64,000 bases of DNA from Alphaproteobacteria bacterium (GCA_019749915.1 JAIEPE010000003.1:33539-97538); one strand, 5' to 3'; positions 9,480 through 19,621 are shown, numbered from the stretch's first letter. The notes: a model not told the origin generated them from the sequence alone. Made by a program: numbers and translations.

Positions 9480-9883
9480 TTCATAGCTTTGAACTCTGTA
9501 AAGGCGCCAGGTAAAAGATCTTTTACTGCGTAAGATACATAACCGCTTTTACCCTTAAAAAAAACAACAGTCTCCGGCGTGCTAAATTCCTGAATCACTT
9601 GACGGCATGCCCCACAAGGAGAGCAAGGAATATCAGCTTTTGTAGAAACAGCTAATGCCTTGATTTTTTCGAGCGGCCCCTTTTCCGAAATCATCTTGAA
9701 AATAGCATTTCTTTCTCCGCAACAGGAGAGCCCATAGGAAATATTTTCTACATTGCAGCCTGTAAAAATGGACCCATCTTGGGTCATTAATGCCGCTCCC
9801 ACAGCAAATTTCGAATAGGGGGAATAGGATTTTTCTTGGGCCTCTTTTGCAAGGTCAATCAGCTTGGTTTGTATTTCATTCAT
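9440..9883 (-). CDS. cdd: Cytidine deaminase
   Basis: Zinc enzyme of pyrimidine salvage converting cytidine or deoxycytidine to uridine or deoxyuridine. The 147-residue length matches the small homotetrameric class. Visible are SPYSKFAVGAALMT at about residues 20-33, GCNVENISYG near 42-51, CCGERNAIFK with the catalytic Glu and a zinc Cys at about 54-63, and PCSPCGACRQ with the other two zinc cysteines near 90-99. The last 40 bases overlap the ygfZ end in antisense. An AGGAG-like site precedes the ATG at 9883. The C-terminal tail is Ser/Thr-rich and not conserved. Confidence 0.95.
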   Translation of the reverse strand: MNEIQTKLIDLAKEAQEKSYSPYSKFAVGAALMTQDGSIFTGCNVENISYGLSCCGERNAIFKMISEKGPLEKIKALAVSTKADIPCSPCGACRQVIQEFSTPETVVFFKGKSGYVSYAVKDLLPGAFTEFKAMNQDGSSTTIQSGM

Positions 9884-9904
9884 TGTATGTACTCCTTTAA
9901 TAAA

Positions 9905-11986
9905 TTAACCTTCTATCTTAGAAAAGTCCGCCACCTGGTAGAGGGTTTTTCTAAAATAGGCTAGCAAATGCAAGCGATTGACGCGTTTATTTTTATCCTC
10001 TGTATTCACCACAACCTTATCAAAGAACTGGTCAACAACAAGTCTCAAGGTCGCCAAGTCTTGTACTGCTTTTACAAATTCACCTTTTTTCACAAAATCT
10101 TCAATTTCTGGCAATTTTTGTGACAGGCTTTTGAAAAGCTCATTTTCTTCATCAAGATCAAAGAGCTCTTTCTTTACCTGACCTCCATAGAGGCATTTAT
10201 CCTTTTCTTCCTCAATTTTCAGAATATTAGAGGCACGCTTATAGGCTATCAATAGATTCTTTCCATCCTCAACATCCATGAGTTGATCCAGAGCTTTGAC
10301 CCGTAGGGACAGATCAAAAAGATTGGGATTCTGATCTGCCACACTGAGAACTGCATCTACATGGTCATAGGGGCTTCCTTGAACGTCTCTAAGAGAAAAT
10401 TTAAAGCGTTCAAGTAAAAACTTCCAAAGATTGCTCAGGGTTTCCTCTTTGCTTTTCAATTGAGGAACAGTGAGCTCATCCCAAGGATAAGCGTCATAGG
10501 CCCATCCTAAAGCTTCTAACATGGAAAGAGAGAAACGAGGATTAAGCGCCAAAGCAATGAGGCCAAGTCCGGTGCGCCTTAAGGCAAAGGGATCCTTTGA
10601 TCCTGTAGGCGTTATTCCGATGGCGAAAAAGCCAACAAGAGTATCCAGACGGTCGGCCATGGCAAGGATGAGGCTGGGAAGAGCGTCAGGGGTTTTTTCT
10701 CCTGAAGCTTTTGGCCAGTATTGTTCCTCAAGGGCTCGTGCTACTTCTGGATTTTCCTTTTGGTTTTGCGCATAATAGCGGCCCATGATGCCTTGAACTT
10801 CAGGAAACTCATTCACCATTTGGGAAGCTAAATCTGCCTTCGATAAAAAGGCTGCTCTTGCCACAATTTTAGAGTCTGTCTCTGCCTTTTCAGCCATCCG
10901 AGTTGAAAGAGCCACGAGTCTCTCTACCTTCGCAAAAACACTTCCTAGATGTTGATGAAACAGCCGTGTTTTAAGAGAAACGTTAAAGTGCTCAAGGGGG
11001 TGTTTTTGATCCTGCTTCCAAAAAAACTGAGCATCTGCAAGGCGGGCTCTTAAAACCCGTTCATTGCCGATGACAATCGTTCTTCCCTGATCAGGTGCTT
11101 CAACATTAGCAACGACACCAAAATAGGGGGCCAGTTTTCCCTGCTCATCTATTAAAGGAAAATAACGTTGATGAACCCGCATAGGCGTTGTAATGACTTC
11201 AAGAGGAAGATTCATAAAATGTTCATCCACCTTTCCTTTTAAAGCCACAGGCCATTCAACAAGCCCTGTGACCTCATCGAAAAGCGATTCATCTTTTAAC
11301 GGGGTTAACTCTCCCGCAACCTTAGCAACATCTGCTTTGATAATTTGTCGTCGTTCTTGCCAATCTAAGATCACAAAATGATCCCGAAGTTTTTTTTCAT
11401 AGTCCTTAAAATTTTGAACTTCAAAAGGCGTTGGCGCCAGAAACCGATGACCTTGAGTACTATTGGAGGCGTCTAGGCCCGCATAAGACAAGTGAACAAT
11501 CTTCTCATCAAAGACACATAGAAGGCCGCGCAATGGTCTTATCCAGGTGATAGAAGATGAACCCCAACGCATGGATTTTGGCCACCGAAACTTCTCTAAA
11601 AGCGAAAGAGCCACCTTTGAAAGGATTTGTTCTGTAAGTTGACCAGGCTGTTTAATTGTCACACTTAAGAATTGCCCTTTAGGGGTATCGAGAATATCAC
11701 ATGCCTCTCGGTTCACGCCGGTAGTTTTTAAAAAACCTTCGATGGCTTGAGCGGGCGCATCAACCCGTGGACCTTTTTTTTCTTCAACCCTCTCAGGAGT
11801 GTGAAGAGGAAGTCCTTCAACTACCAATGTTAACCGCCGCGGGGTTACAAAAGTTCTTATGGTGTCAAAGTCAAGTCCCTCTACCTGAAGTTCAGCCTCT
11901 GCGAGGCTCTTTAGCTGCTCCTGAGCCATCCCTTGCATGCGGGAGGGGATTTCCTCCGATAAAATTTCAAAAAGCCACTCAGCCAC
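9905..11986 (-). CDS. glyS: Glycine--tRNA ligase beta subunit
   Basis: Beta subunit of the bacterial alpha2beta2 glycyl-tRNA synthetase, which contributes tRNA recognition. The true start is best placed at the GTG 11984-11986 (reading [18 protein letters not shown]), preceded by GGAG and overlapping the glyQ stop by 8 bases. An upstream ATG at 12067 would run far into glyQ in another frame. This gives about 693 residues, the normal length. Landmarks are [35 protein letters not shown] near residue 150, the WPVALKG segment, [16 protein letters not shown] in the HD-like region and the C-terminal anticodon-binding domain. Confidence 0.96.
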   Translation of the reverse strand: MAEWLFEILSEEIPSRMQGMAQEQLKSLAEAELQVEGLDFDTIRTFVTPRRLTLVVEGLPLHTPERVEEKKGPRVDAPAQAIEGFLKTTGVNREACDILDTPKGQFLSVTIKQPGQLTEQILSKVALSLLEKFRWPKSMRWGSSSITWIRPLRGLLCVFDEKIVHLSYAGLDASNSTQGHRFLAPTPFEVQNFKDYEKKLRDHFVILDWQERRQIIKADVAKVAGELTPLKDESLFDEVTGLVEWPVALKGKVDEHFMNLPLEVITTPMRVHQRYFPLIDEQGKLAPYFGVVANVEAPDQGRTIVIGNERVLRARLADAQFFWKQDQKHPLEHFNVSLKTRLFHQHLGSVFAKVERLVALSTRMAEKAETDSKIVARAAFLSKADLASQMVNEFPEVQGIMGRYYAQNQKENPEVARALEEQYWPKASGEKTPDALPSLILAMADRLDTLVGFFAIGITPTGSKDPFALRRTGLGLIALALNPRFSLSMLEALGWAYDAYPWDELTVPQLKSKEETLSNLWKFLLERFKFSLRDVQGSPYDHVDAVLSVADQNPNLFDLSLRVKALDQLMDVEDGKNLLIAYKRASNILKIEEEKDKCLYGGQVKKELFDLDEENELFKSLSQKLPEIEDFVKKGEFVKAVQDLATLRLVVDQFFDKVVVNTEDKNKRVNRLHLLAYFRKTLYQVADFSKIEG

Positions 11987-12845
11987 AAGTATTCTCCATC
12001 CAAAGGGTACAACACGCATGGGCCAAAGCGCGAACTCGTCCGATATAATTGGCCCGCTCCGTGACACTTAAAGCGCCGCATGCATCTAAAAGGTTGAATA
12101 AATGGCTTGCCTTCAAACAATATTCATAGGCGGGAAGAACCAGTTTATTGGCTATTAATTGCGTGCACATGGACTCGGCATCTTCAAAGTGGCGGAACAC
12201 CATGGAGGCATCAAGATGCTCAAAACTAAAGGCAGAAAACTCCCGTTCCATTTGCTGTGCCACGTCCCCATAGGTCATGGGGGACGGTCCTTTTGGATCG
12301 TTCCAGGCTAAACCATAAACATTTTCGATGCCTTGAAGGATCATGATCAAACGCTCTAGACCATAGGTCAATTCAACGGAGACGGGCTCGCAAGGAAATC
12401 CTCCGACCTGTTGAAAGTAGGTAAACTGGGTCACTTCCTGACCGCCAGCCCACACTTCCCAACCCAGGCCAGCCGCTCCTAACGTGGGGCTTTCCCAGTC
12501 ATCTTCAACAAAACGCACATCATGCAAAATGGGATCAAGGCCAATGTATCTTAAACTATCAAGGTAAATGTCTTGGATGTCATTGGGAGAAGGCTTTAAA
12601 ATAACTTGATATTGATGATGGCGATAAAGCCGATTCGGGTTTTCCCCATACCGCCCATCTCCTGGACGACGCGAAGGTTGAACATAGGCGGCACGCCAAG
12701 GTTTAGAGCCTAAAGCCTTCAATGTTGTTGCGGGATGAAACGTTCCCGCCCCCACTTCCGCATCATAAGGTTGAAGAATAACACAGCCCTTTTGGGACCA
12801 GAATTCTTGAAGTTTTAAAATAACGGTTTGAAAATCAGTTTTCAT
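11979..12845 (-). CDS. glyQ: Glycine--tRNA ligase alpha subunit
   Basis: Catalytic subunit activating glycine with ATP. About 288 residues from the ATG at 12845; a GTG at 12857 would add four. Family signatures are [17 protein letters not shown] at the start, [59 protein letters not shown], and [17 protein letters not shown] with [10 protein letters not shown]. It is first in the glyQS operon; its stop lies inside the beginning of glyS, giving translational coupling. Confidence 0.97.
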   Translation of the reverse strand: MKTDFQTVILKLQEFWSQKGCVILQPYDAEVGAGTFHPATTLKALGSKPWRAAYVQPSRRPGDGRYGENPNRLYRHHQYQVILKPSPNDIQDIYLDSLRYIGLDPILHDVRFVEDDWESPTLGAAGLGWEVWAGGQEVTQFTYFQQVGGFPCEPVSVELTYGLERLIMILQGIENVYGLAWNDPKGPSPMTYGDVAQQMEREFSAFSFEHLDASMVFRHFEDAESMCTQLIANKLVLPAYEYCLKASHLFNLLDACGALSVTERANYIGRVRALAHACCTLWMENTCG

Positions 12846-13080
12846 GAAAAATATCACTGTCTATCTATTTTGCCTAACCTACTCAGCAAGTCCTAATCAC
12901 GTCAAGAGAGCTAATCAAGTATGTCAGAGTCTACGCATGAAAGGTACTTAAATTCTATACAAGCATTTTTTTGTCAGTGGAGAGAAGCAAGTTTTTTGTG
13001 CATAATGTATGTGGGCACTCCCTAGGATACATGGAAGAATTAAAAATAGACCACATTATTGTAGGAAGTCGGAGGAAAGT

Positions 13081-14256
13081 GTGATTGGGCAAAGAGATAT
13101 TTCCAAAGCGGTTGCACTTAAATTTATCATTCTCTTAGGTCTCACGAGTCTCTTTGCTGATATGACTTATGAAGCTGCACGCAGTATTACAGGGCCTTTC
13201 CTTGCAACCTTAGGAGCGAGTGCAGCCATCGTTGGATTTGTGGCTGGATTTGGGGAGTTCTTAGGGTATTCTATTCGCCTGGTTTCAGGATACCTTGCTG
13301 ACAAGACTCAGCGCTATTGGATGATCACAATCGTTGGATATGCCATTAATATGGCAGCTGTTCCAGCTCTCGCTCTTGCTGAAAGTTGGTATGTTGCGTC
13401 TATTCTCATTATTTTAGAACGCACTGGTAAAGCCATTCGAACCCCTGCACGTGATGCCATGTTATCCCATGCAGGAAGTCAAATTGGTGTTGGATGGGCC
13501 TTTGGCCTTCATGAAGCCCTTGATCAATGGGGGGCAATGATTGGACCCTTAATTGTTGCTGCTGTTCTTTATTATAAAGGAAGTTATCAAGAGGGGTTTG
13601 CTCTATTGGTTGTTCCTGCTTTGTTAGCTTTAATTGTCTTAATAATTGCCTTTAAACTTTACCCCCACCCGCATCATCTTGAAATCAAGCTTAAGGGATT
13701 AGAATCGAAGGGAATGACACTCCCGTTTTGGATTTACCTTGTGGGAGCTGGTCTTATTGCTGCGGGTTACGCGGATTTTTCCCTTATTGCCTATCATTTT
13801 GAAAAAAAATCCATTTTTAGTCCCGTTTGGATTCCCCTTGTTTATTCATTAGCCATGGGGATGATTACAATTTCTGCCCCTCTCTTAGGGTATCTCTATG
13901 ATAAAAAAGGATTCAGGGTCTTAATTTTGGTAAGCATACTTTCAATTTTATTTGCCCCATTTGTATTTTTAGGAGGATTCTATTTAGTTCTCGTCGGGAT
14001 TGCTCTTTGGAGCATTGGGATAGGAGCTCATGAATCCCTGATGCGTGCCATTATCGCAAATATGATTTCATCAAAAAAACGAGCCTCTGCCTATGGAATT
14101 TTTAATGCAGGGTTTGGGACCTTCTGGTTTTTAGGAAGCGTCATGATTGGCGTTCTTTATGATTTCTCTGTTCTAGCCGTTGTTATCTTTTCAGTTATCA
14201 TCCAACTTCTTGCCGTTCCCATCCTGGTGTGGGTAAAGAGAAGAATAGAGGGCTGA
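13081..14256 (+). CDS. MFS transporter
   Basis: Inner-membrane major facilitator with about 12 predicted helices in 391 residues. The start is the GTG at 13081, placed 5 bases after a perfect GGAGG (13071-13075). The earlier ATG at 13009 encodes a basic, non-conserved lead without its own site. Helix 2-3 loop features SGYLADKTQRYWM (MFS motif A variant). TGKAIRTPARDAMLSHAG between helices 4 and 5 and FGLHEALDQWGAMIGPL resemble the subgroup annotated as YxiO/DHA-like permeases in alphaproteobacteria. The substrate is unknown. It stands alone, converging on the PAP2 gene with 15 bases between stops. Confidence 0.88.
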   Translation: MIGQRDISKAVALKFIILLGLTSLFADMTYEAARSITGPFLATLGASAAIVGFVAGFGEFLGYSIRLVSGYLADKTQRYWMITIVGYAINMAAVPALALAESWYVASILIILERTGKAIRTPARDAMLSHAGSQIGVGWAFGLHEALDQWGAMIGPLIVAAVLYYKGSYQEGFALLVVPALLALIVLIIAFKLYPHPHHLEIKLKGLESKGMTLPFWIYLVGAGLIAAGYADFSLIAYHFEKKSIFSPVWIPLVYSLAMGMITISAPLLGYLYDKKGFRVLILVSILSILFAPFVFLGGFYLVLVGIALWSIGIGAHESLMRAIIANMISSKKRASAYGIFNAGFGTFWFLGSVMIGVLYDFSVLAVVIFSVIIQLLAVPILVWVKRRIEG

Positions 14257-14271
14257 CTAAGAAGAGTTGAA

Positions 14272-15105
14272 TCAGTTGTTTCTTTTCACCTGTTTTAAAG
14301 CCATTGTAGCCATAAAACAAAGAGAAAGCCAAGCAAGACTAATTGCAATAGCTGCAAGCGTATCGCTGAGATAATGATATCCCAAATAGATGCGGCTTAA
14401 TGCAACCAAGAGAATAAAAAGAGTCGCAAAAAGAATTACAAAAACTTGCCATTTCCATTCTTTGATGATCTGTACTGTAAATATAGCCATAATGCCATAG
14501 AGAAGGGTGGCATTCATCACATGTCCACTTGGAAAGCTATAATCTAGAGAAGAAACAAAAAATTGGTGCAATAAAGGCCTGGGACGGTGAAAAGCAACTT
14601 TCATTATATGATTTAAAAGCATTCCTCCAGGAATGGAAAGACTAAGAAAAACAAGCCCATACCAAATCCTTTTCCATGCTAAAATGAGAATCAAAAACAA
14701 GTACAAAATAATCATAGCGTTAAAAGAGGCTAAGTCGCTTATAATGACCATGAATTTTGTGAGAGAGGGAGAAGTTCTGAAATAAAACCATCGATTAATA
14801 TAATCATCAGCTAAGGTTAATGGATCTCTTGAAATTATATCCTCTGCGATAACACCAAATATCCAACTAGAAATAACAAGAATAAAGGCTCCTCCTATAA
14901 GTGGTAATCCAAAAACCCAAGAAGGAGGGACCTTAAGATGGAAAAGTTTAAATAAGCTTGTAAGATAAAATTGATGTGTTTGCAGTTTTTTGAGAAAAAC
15001 AGATATTTTTTTCAATCTCTTTTTAATTTGATGTTCACATCTTGCTAGCCATGCCCAAAGCCCAAGAAAAAAAGTAAATAGTAGAAATATTCCCAGAGTA
15101 ATCAT
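14272..15105 (-). CDS. PAP2-family membrane phosphatase
   Basis: Integral membrane phosphatase of the PAP2/undecaprenyl-pyrophosphatase type, acting on lipid phosphates at the periplasmic face. The 277 residues include about six helices and all three catalytic motifs: KVAFHRPRP (motif 1), SFPSGHVMNATLL (motif 2) and SRIYLGYHYLSDTLAA (motif 3), located between residues about 165 and 255. The first about 60 residues hold one helix followed by a basic Lys/Arg segment. The exact substrate (C55-PP, PGP or lipid A-related) cannot be told. A 33-codon ORF precedes it on the same strand. Confidence 0.9.
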   Translation of the reverse strand: MITLGIFLLFTFFLGLWAWLARCEHQIKKRLKKISVFLKKLQTHQFYLTSLFKLFHLKVPPSWVFGLPLIGGAFILVISSWIFGVIAEDIISRDPLTLADDYINRWFYFRTSPSLTKFMVIISDLASFNAMIILYLFLILILAWKRIWYGLVFLSLSIPGGMLLNHIMKVAFHRPRPLLHQFFVSSLDYSFPSGHVMNATLLYGIMAIFTVQIIKEWKWQVFVILFATLFILLVALSRIYLGYHYLSDTLAAIAISLAWLSLCFMATMALKQVKRNN

Positions 15106-15132
15106 CAGATTAGAGTGTCTCCTTAACTCGTT

Positions 15133-15234
15133 TTAAGTGTTTTCGTGCTTCTTTTCTATTGAGGCGATTTTTGCTTCATCTACAAGACATCTGTTTTTGT
15201 TTTCTAAGTATTTTTCCAGAATTATTTTATTCAT
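15133..15234 (-). CDS. Possible 33-residue ORF upstream of PAP2 gene
   Basis: A short Lys/Glu-rich ORF (starting MNKIILEKYLENKN) ends 27 bases before the PAP2 gene. Ribosome binding is weak and no homologue is recognised. It could be a leader peptide, a remnant or chance. Confidence 0.2.
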   Translation of the reverse strand: MNKIILEKYLENKNRCLVDEAKIASIEKKHENT

Positions 15235-15432
15235 CAGAATATATCTAATAAGATTAAAATTTACTTAATAAAATGGAGATAACTGCTGGCTTAGCCTTGA
15301 TAGGAGCGGAAATGATTGCAATATATTTCATTTATTGCGAATTAACAGAAAATATTACTTTGTATTAAATAAAATTTAACGCTTTTTTTGCTATATTTAT
15401 AGATAGGAAGATAATCATTTGTGAGATGTGCC
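15235..15432 (+). promoter_or_regulatory. AT-rich upstream region of ldtR-like gene
   Basis: Very AT-rich promoter-containing stretch between divergent transcription units. No operator repeat is evident; an ACTTTG...TATATTTATAG arrangement close to the start is a weak promoter candidate. Confidence 0.3.
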
Positions 15433-15891
15433 ATGAAAGCTTTATATTTTGAATCCATAACGTTAATTGAGCGCCTTCATTTTTTGTTTTTAGATGTGAT
15501 GAAGACAGAACTCGACCGTTTGCGTATTTTTGATATCAATAACGTACAATGCTTTATCTTGTATAATGTTGGTAAAAATGAGATGACCGTGGGTGAACTT
15601 TCGAACCGGGGTTATTATTTGGGCTCGAATGTATCCTATAATCTGAAAAAACTCGTGGAAAACGGCTATTTTGTTCAGGAAAAGGCCAAACACGATAAGA
15701 GATCTAGTAAAGTACGCCTGTCCGATAAAGGCTTGAAGCTGTATGACAAGCTAGACAAGATTTTTACGCAACAAGCTACAAACCTTAAATATAATGGGAT
15801 TGTAGACCAGAACCTAACCGAAACCCTTAAGCTTATGCGTAAGATTGAATCTTATTGGAATTTCATCATTTCCCATGGGTTAGTGGAGTAA
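15433..15891 (+). CDS. ldtR: MarR-family winged-helix regulator (LdtR-like)
   Basis: About 152-residue winged-helix DNA-binding protein. The stretch MKALYFESITLIERLHF, the helix-turn-helix GELSNRGYYLGSNVSYNLKKLVENGY and the wing KHDKRSSKVRLSDKG closely match the alphaproteobacterial LdtR/MarR group, where LdtR of Liberibacter activates an L,D-transpeptidase gene and stress tolerance. The ATG at 15433 is preferred over a GTG at 15421. No L,D-transpeptidase gene is adjacent, so targets are elsewhere. The symbol is inferred from pattern memory, not from a search. Confidence 0.8.
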   Translation: MKALYFESITLIERLHFLFLDVMKTELDRLRIFDINNVQCFILYNVGKNEMTVGELSNRGYYLGSNVSYNLKKLVENGYFVQEKAKHDKRSSKVRLSDKGLKLYDKLDKIFTQQATNLKYNGIVDQNLTETLKLMRKIESYWNFIISHGLVE

Positions 15892-16101
15892 AAGAAAGTT
15901 TTTTCATAGTGAATCTAATTAATTAATATTTCGACTAACGTCGATTCTGTAACGGTTCTTAAATCAAGAGATGTCCCATTAAATTTGATAATCCAGAAGC
16001 TTATTAGTCCTTTCATTTATATTATTAAAAAGGTAGGTTGCTTATGCTCTTGCACAGATAGAATACTTAATGACATAAAACCAAATTGATGAGCAACGGT
16101 G
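15892..16101 (+). other. Gene-free stretch upstream of small ORF
   Basis: AT-rich spacer after the LdtR-like gene; no terminator, repeat or ORF of note. Confidence 0.3.
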
Positions 16102-16227
16102 ATGTCAAACTTACAGGCAAAACTCGAAAAAGTTCATCCGAGAAATCTTCTTAAGAGTATGATTAAGGAAAATATACTTAAGCCTTTAACCGAAGAGGAA
16201 AATACGCTAGCTTATGAGAAACATTAA
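16102..16227 (+). CDS. 41-residue ORF before the first NB-ARC protein
   Basis: Short open frame beginning MSNLQAKLEKVHPRNLLKSM and ending YEKH. It is hydrophilic and helix-forming, with many Lys and Glu. It may be a small protein co-transcribed with the giant downstream gene (42 bases to its ATG) or the remnant of a longer gene. I do not recognise it. Confidence 0.3.
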   Translation: MSNLQAKLEKVHPRNLLKSMIKENILKPLTEEENTLAYEKH

Positions 16228-16269
16228 AAAATAGAGGTTCTTTTCAGAAGGAATCATTCAAAAAATTAT

Positions 16270-19200
16270 ATGCAAGAAAGCAATCTCTTTTTTCCTCAAG
16301 AAATTTATTCTTCATATTTAACTACCATCAATAGCATAAAACTTTCTAAAAGAGAGATAGATATTATTTCCTGCATCCTTAACGGGCGATCTGCCAAAGG
16401 GATTGCTCAGCTTTTATCCATTGCACCTAAAACAGTAGAGACTCACACTTATAATATGATGAAAAAATTAGATTGTCCTTCACGGGAAAGTCTTATCTCG
16501 CTCGCTGAAAAATCAGATAAGCTCCTGCTTCTTAAGGAATATTATCTCAGATTATTGAGTCATTTAGCTTTCGAGCAAACTTTAAAAGATATCTCCAAAT
16601 TAGGCGGTGATGAAGAAAAGAGTTGTATAATTATTTGTTGGAAGGGGGAGGAGATGATTGCCCTTCTTTTTCAGATTAAAGCTCATCTGGAATTAGTAGG
16701 GGTTAAAGTTTCTTTAGAAATTAGAGAAGAATGGCAATCTCTTATGCATTTAATTTCTGATTCTCAATCTGTTTATTTTACACTCTACGCTCTTCCACAG
16801 GAATTAGGGAATAAAAAGAGTGGGGGGGAACTCTTTGAAACAAAAAACCTTTTCTCATCTAACGTTTTGTTCCTTGGTTTTGAAAAAGAAACGTTTAGCT
16901 ATATCTCCGCATCCATTGATGATAATAGATATATAAATTTTTCAGAAAAGAAAGATTATTATTTTTCTATTTTTACTCTTTTGAAGAGACTCTTTTCTCA
17001 GAGAAACTTTGATTCTCTTATGGAGGAATTTAAGAAAAAGCATCAGTTTATGACGCGTCCTTCTGAAGTGCCTTCTCAACCATGTCAGCTAACTCCAAAA
17101 AAAGGACTCATTTCTTCTCATCTGACGAGATATCTAAAACAAAGAAAATGGTTTTTTGCCGCTCTATTAGTCATTTGTGGTGGAGCTCTTATTTATCAAG
17201 GTTTGTATTTACATTCAAAAGGGAAGGAAGTCCTAGGAGCCAATAATCAGCGCTTTGAAATATCACGAGAAATTATTGTTCGTTCTGACCTTAATCTTCC
17301 CAATGAGAGAATACTTCTGAAGAGACCTGAACTCATGAGTCAGATTAATGATAAATTAAAAAGCCAATCTGGGATTCAGACGATAGCTCTTATAGGTATG
17401 GGAGGAGCCGGAAAGACGACCCTTGCGCGTTATTATGCTCATCAGCAGAAAGCAAGTGTTATTTGGGAGATTAATGCTGAAACGCATGAAAGTCTTCAAG
17501 CATCATTTGATCATTTAGCGCAGGCTCTTGCTAAAACAGAAGAAGATCAAGAGAGGTTAAGAGAACTGCAAGGAATTAAGAACTCGGTAGAAAGAGAAAA
17601 GAAAGTGGTTCAGTTTGTCAAAGAGCATCTGAAAGCCCACTCAAATTGGTTTCTTCTCTATGATAACGTTGAAAAATTCATCGATATCCAGAGTTATTTT
17701 CCACAAGATATTGCGACATGGGGGCAAGGAAAGGTTATTCTTACAACCCGCAATAGCAACATTCAAAATAATAAACATGTTAACTTTAGCCTTTTCGTTG
17801 GGGAACTTGATCCTGTCCAAAAGCTGAATCTTTTTTCTTATATTATGAGTAATGGAGGCTCCTCTTTCTTTACCCCTCAACAAACGGCAGAAGCAAAAGC
17901 ATTTTTAGAAAATCTACCGTCTTTCCCTTTGGATATCTCTATTGCGGCTTATTATTTGAAAAGTTCTAACGTTTCTTATGATCAATTTCTAAAACAAATA
18001 TATAAATATAATCAGGAATTTGAAAATGTCCAAGTGGATCTTCTAAAGGAGGCAGGGGATTATACAAAAACCCGTTATGCTATTATTACCTTATCTTTAC
18101 AGCAATTAATAGAATCACATGAGGAATTTAGAGATCTTTTGCTTTTTATAAGCCTTATTGATTCTCAAAATATTCCTAGAGAATTGCTGGAGAGGTATAA
18201 GAGCTCGACTACTATAGATAATTTTATTCACCATTTAAAAAAGTATTCTCTCATCACCCATGAGTCTTCTCCCTCTTTAATCTCTACTTTTTCTATCCAT
18301 CGTAGCACGCAAGCAATAATTTTAATGTATCTTTCTAATATGTTAAATTTAAAGGAAAATAGAAAGATTCTCCTCCCTATTGTAACAACTTTAGATAATT
18401 ATATGGCTAATTTAGTACATAGAGAAGACGTTCCAAAAATGAAAATTATAGTGAGTCATTGTAATTCGTTATTAACTCATAATCTTTTATTAAATCAAGT
18501 TGTTAAAGGGTCTATAAACGCTATTTTAGGAGGGATATATTCTTATTTAGGAGATTATGTAAAAGCTCAAGATCTTCTTAAAGAAGGGTTATTAAATTTA
18601 AAAAACAGTAAGGACAATAAGAAAGAAAATTTTAAAATCGCTTGGGTTTTAGAGCAGTTAGGTAGCGTTTATGGTGAATTAGGAAATTATAAACAAGCTA
18701 AGGATATTTTTGAACAAAACATTCTGCTTTACAAAAGTTCTTCTAAAGTTCATTTAGGACTTATCCGTACTACAGCTGAGTTAGGATATGTATATAAAGA
18801 ACTCGGTTATTACAGAAAAGCCGCAGATCTCTTCCAACACAGCCTTACCCTGTATAAGGAATATTTTCCTGAAGATTACGTTGGAATTGCTTGGTCTTTA
18901 TTATATCTTGGATATCTTTATCAAGACTTAGGCAACTATGAGAATGCAAAAAATTACTATAAGAAAAGCCTGTTAATCTGTAAAACCTACCTTCCTGAAA
19001 ATCATATTGTCACGGCTTGGGTTCTAAGTCATTTAGGAAATATAGAGAGAAAACTTGGAAACTATGAAACTGCTAAAAATTTAGTCGAACACGCTCTCAG
19101 AATTTGCCAAGCACACTTTCCTGATAATCATGTTGGACTTGCAGTCATTTTAGTGCACTTAGGAAAAATATATATGAATAAAAACAATTATAAGGAAGCT

Positions 19201-19593
19201 AAGCTACTTTTTAACAAGAGTTTGACCATCTTTGAAAATCATTATTCTGGAAACCACGTAAGAATTGCTCTTGTTCTAAGAGAGTTAGCCGCAATTTATC
19301 TTTTAGAAAACCAATTAAAAAAAGCTGAGGATTTTCTTAATAAGGCTAATTATATATTTCAAGAAAATAATCATCCACAGGGTTTTGTGATTCTAAAAGA
19401 TTTAGCAGAACTTCAGCTTACAAAGCTCAACCGTCTTAATAATAAAGAAAAGACTCAACAATCTGAAATCTTAAAAAATCAAGCAATAACTTATTTTAAT
19501 CAAGCCTTAAAGATTATAAATACACGTTTTCCAGAAGACTCACCCCATGCCAAAAGAATTCAACTTAAGCTTAAAGAATTAGAAAAAAATTAA
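16270..19593 (+). CDS. LuxR-type HTH / transmembrane / NB-ARC / TPR protein, copy 1
   Basis: A 1107-residue STAND-type protein. Residues about 24-82 form a LuxR/GerE HTH (SKREIDIISCILNGRSAKGIAQLL, PKTVETHTYNMMKKL). Residues about 117-250 form an alpha/beta segment with a faint TIR/SEFIR or receiver flavour. A basic stretch precedes a hydrophobic helix at about 294-313. The NB-ARC module follows: P-loop GMGGAGKTT at 376-384, Walker B FLLYDN at about 461-466, VILTTRN near 489-495 and a GLPL-like LPSFPLDISIAAYYL. From about residue 740 there are about eight 42-residue kinesin-light-chain-type TPRs (AWVLEQLGSVYGELGNYKQA). Such proteins switch on nucleotide exchange when the TPR sensor binds a ligand. 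It shares full-length architecture with the protein at 53935, so the two are paralogues. Target and ligand are unknown. A bidirectional terminator follows. Confidence 0.9.
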   Translation: MQESNLFFPQEIYSSYLTTINSIKLSKREIDIISCILNGRSAKGIAQLLSIAPKTVETHTYNMMKKLDCPSRESLISLAEKSDKLLLLKEYYLRLLSHLAFEQTLKDISKLGGDEEKSCIIICWKGEEMIALLFQIKAHLELVGVKVSLEIREEWQSLMHLISDSQSVYFTLYALPQELGNKKSGGELFETKNLFSSNVLFLGFEKETFSYISASIDDNRYINFSEKKDYYFSIFTLLKRLFSQRNFDSLMEEFKKKHQFMTRPSEVPSQPCQLTPKKGLISSHLTRYLKQRKWFFAALLVICGGALIYQGLYLHSKGKEVLGANNQRFEISREIIVRSDLNLPNERILLKRPELMSQINDKLKSQSGIQTIALIGMGGAGKTTLARYYAHQQKASVIWEINAETHESLQASFDHLAQALAKTEEDQERLRELQGIKNSVEREKKVVQFVKEHLKAHSNWFLLYDNVEKFIDIQSYFPQDIATWGQGKVILTTRNSNIQNNKHVNFSLFVGELDPVQKLNLFSYIMSNGGSSFFTPQQTAEAKAFLENLPSFPLDISIAAYYLKSSNVSYDQFLKQIYKYNQEFENVQVDLLKEAGDYTKTRYAIITLSLQQLIESHEEFRDLLLFISLIDSQNIPRELLERYKSSTTIDNFIHHLKKYSLITHESSPSLISTFSIHRSTQAIILMYLSNMLNLKENRKILLPIVTTLDNYMANLVHREDVPKMKIIVSHCNSLLTHNLLLNQVVKGSINAILGGIYSYLGDYVKAQDLLKEGLLNLKNSKDNKKENFKIAWVLEQLGSVYGELGNYKQAKDIFEQNILLYKSSSKVHLGLIRTTAELGYVYKELGYYRKAADLFQHSLTLYKEYFPEDYVGIAWSLLYLGYLYQDLGNYENAKNYYKKSLLICKTYLPENHIVTAWVLSHLGNIERKLGNYETAKNLVEHALRICQAHFPDNHVGLAVILVHLGKIYMNKNNYKEAKLLFNKSLTIFENHYSGNHVRIALVLRELAAIYLLENQLKKAEDFLNKANYIFQENNHPQGFVILKDLAELQLTKLNRLNNKEKTQQSEILKNQAITYFNQALKIINTRFPEDSPHAKRIQLKLKELEKN

Positions 19594-19621
19594 ATAGGAT
19601 CTTTCAATTAAGGGCATAAAA

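Noticed and set aside
12846..12857. GTG start for glyQ giving four extra residues
   Set aside because: Family members begin at the downstream ATG (MKTDFQ) and no better ribosome site supports the GTG.
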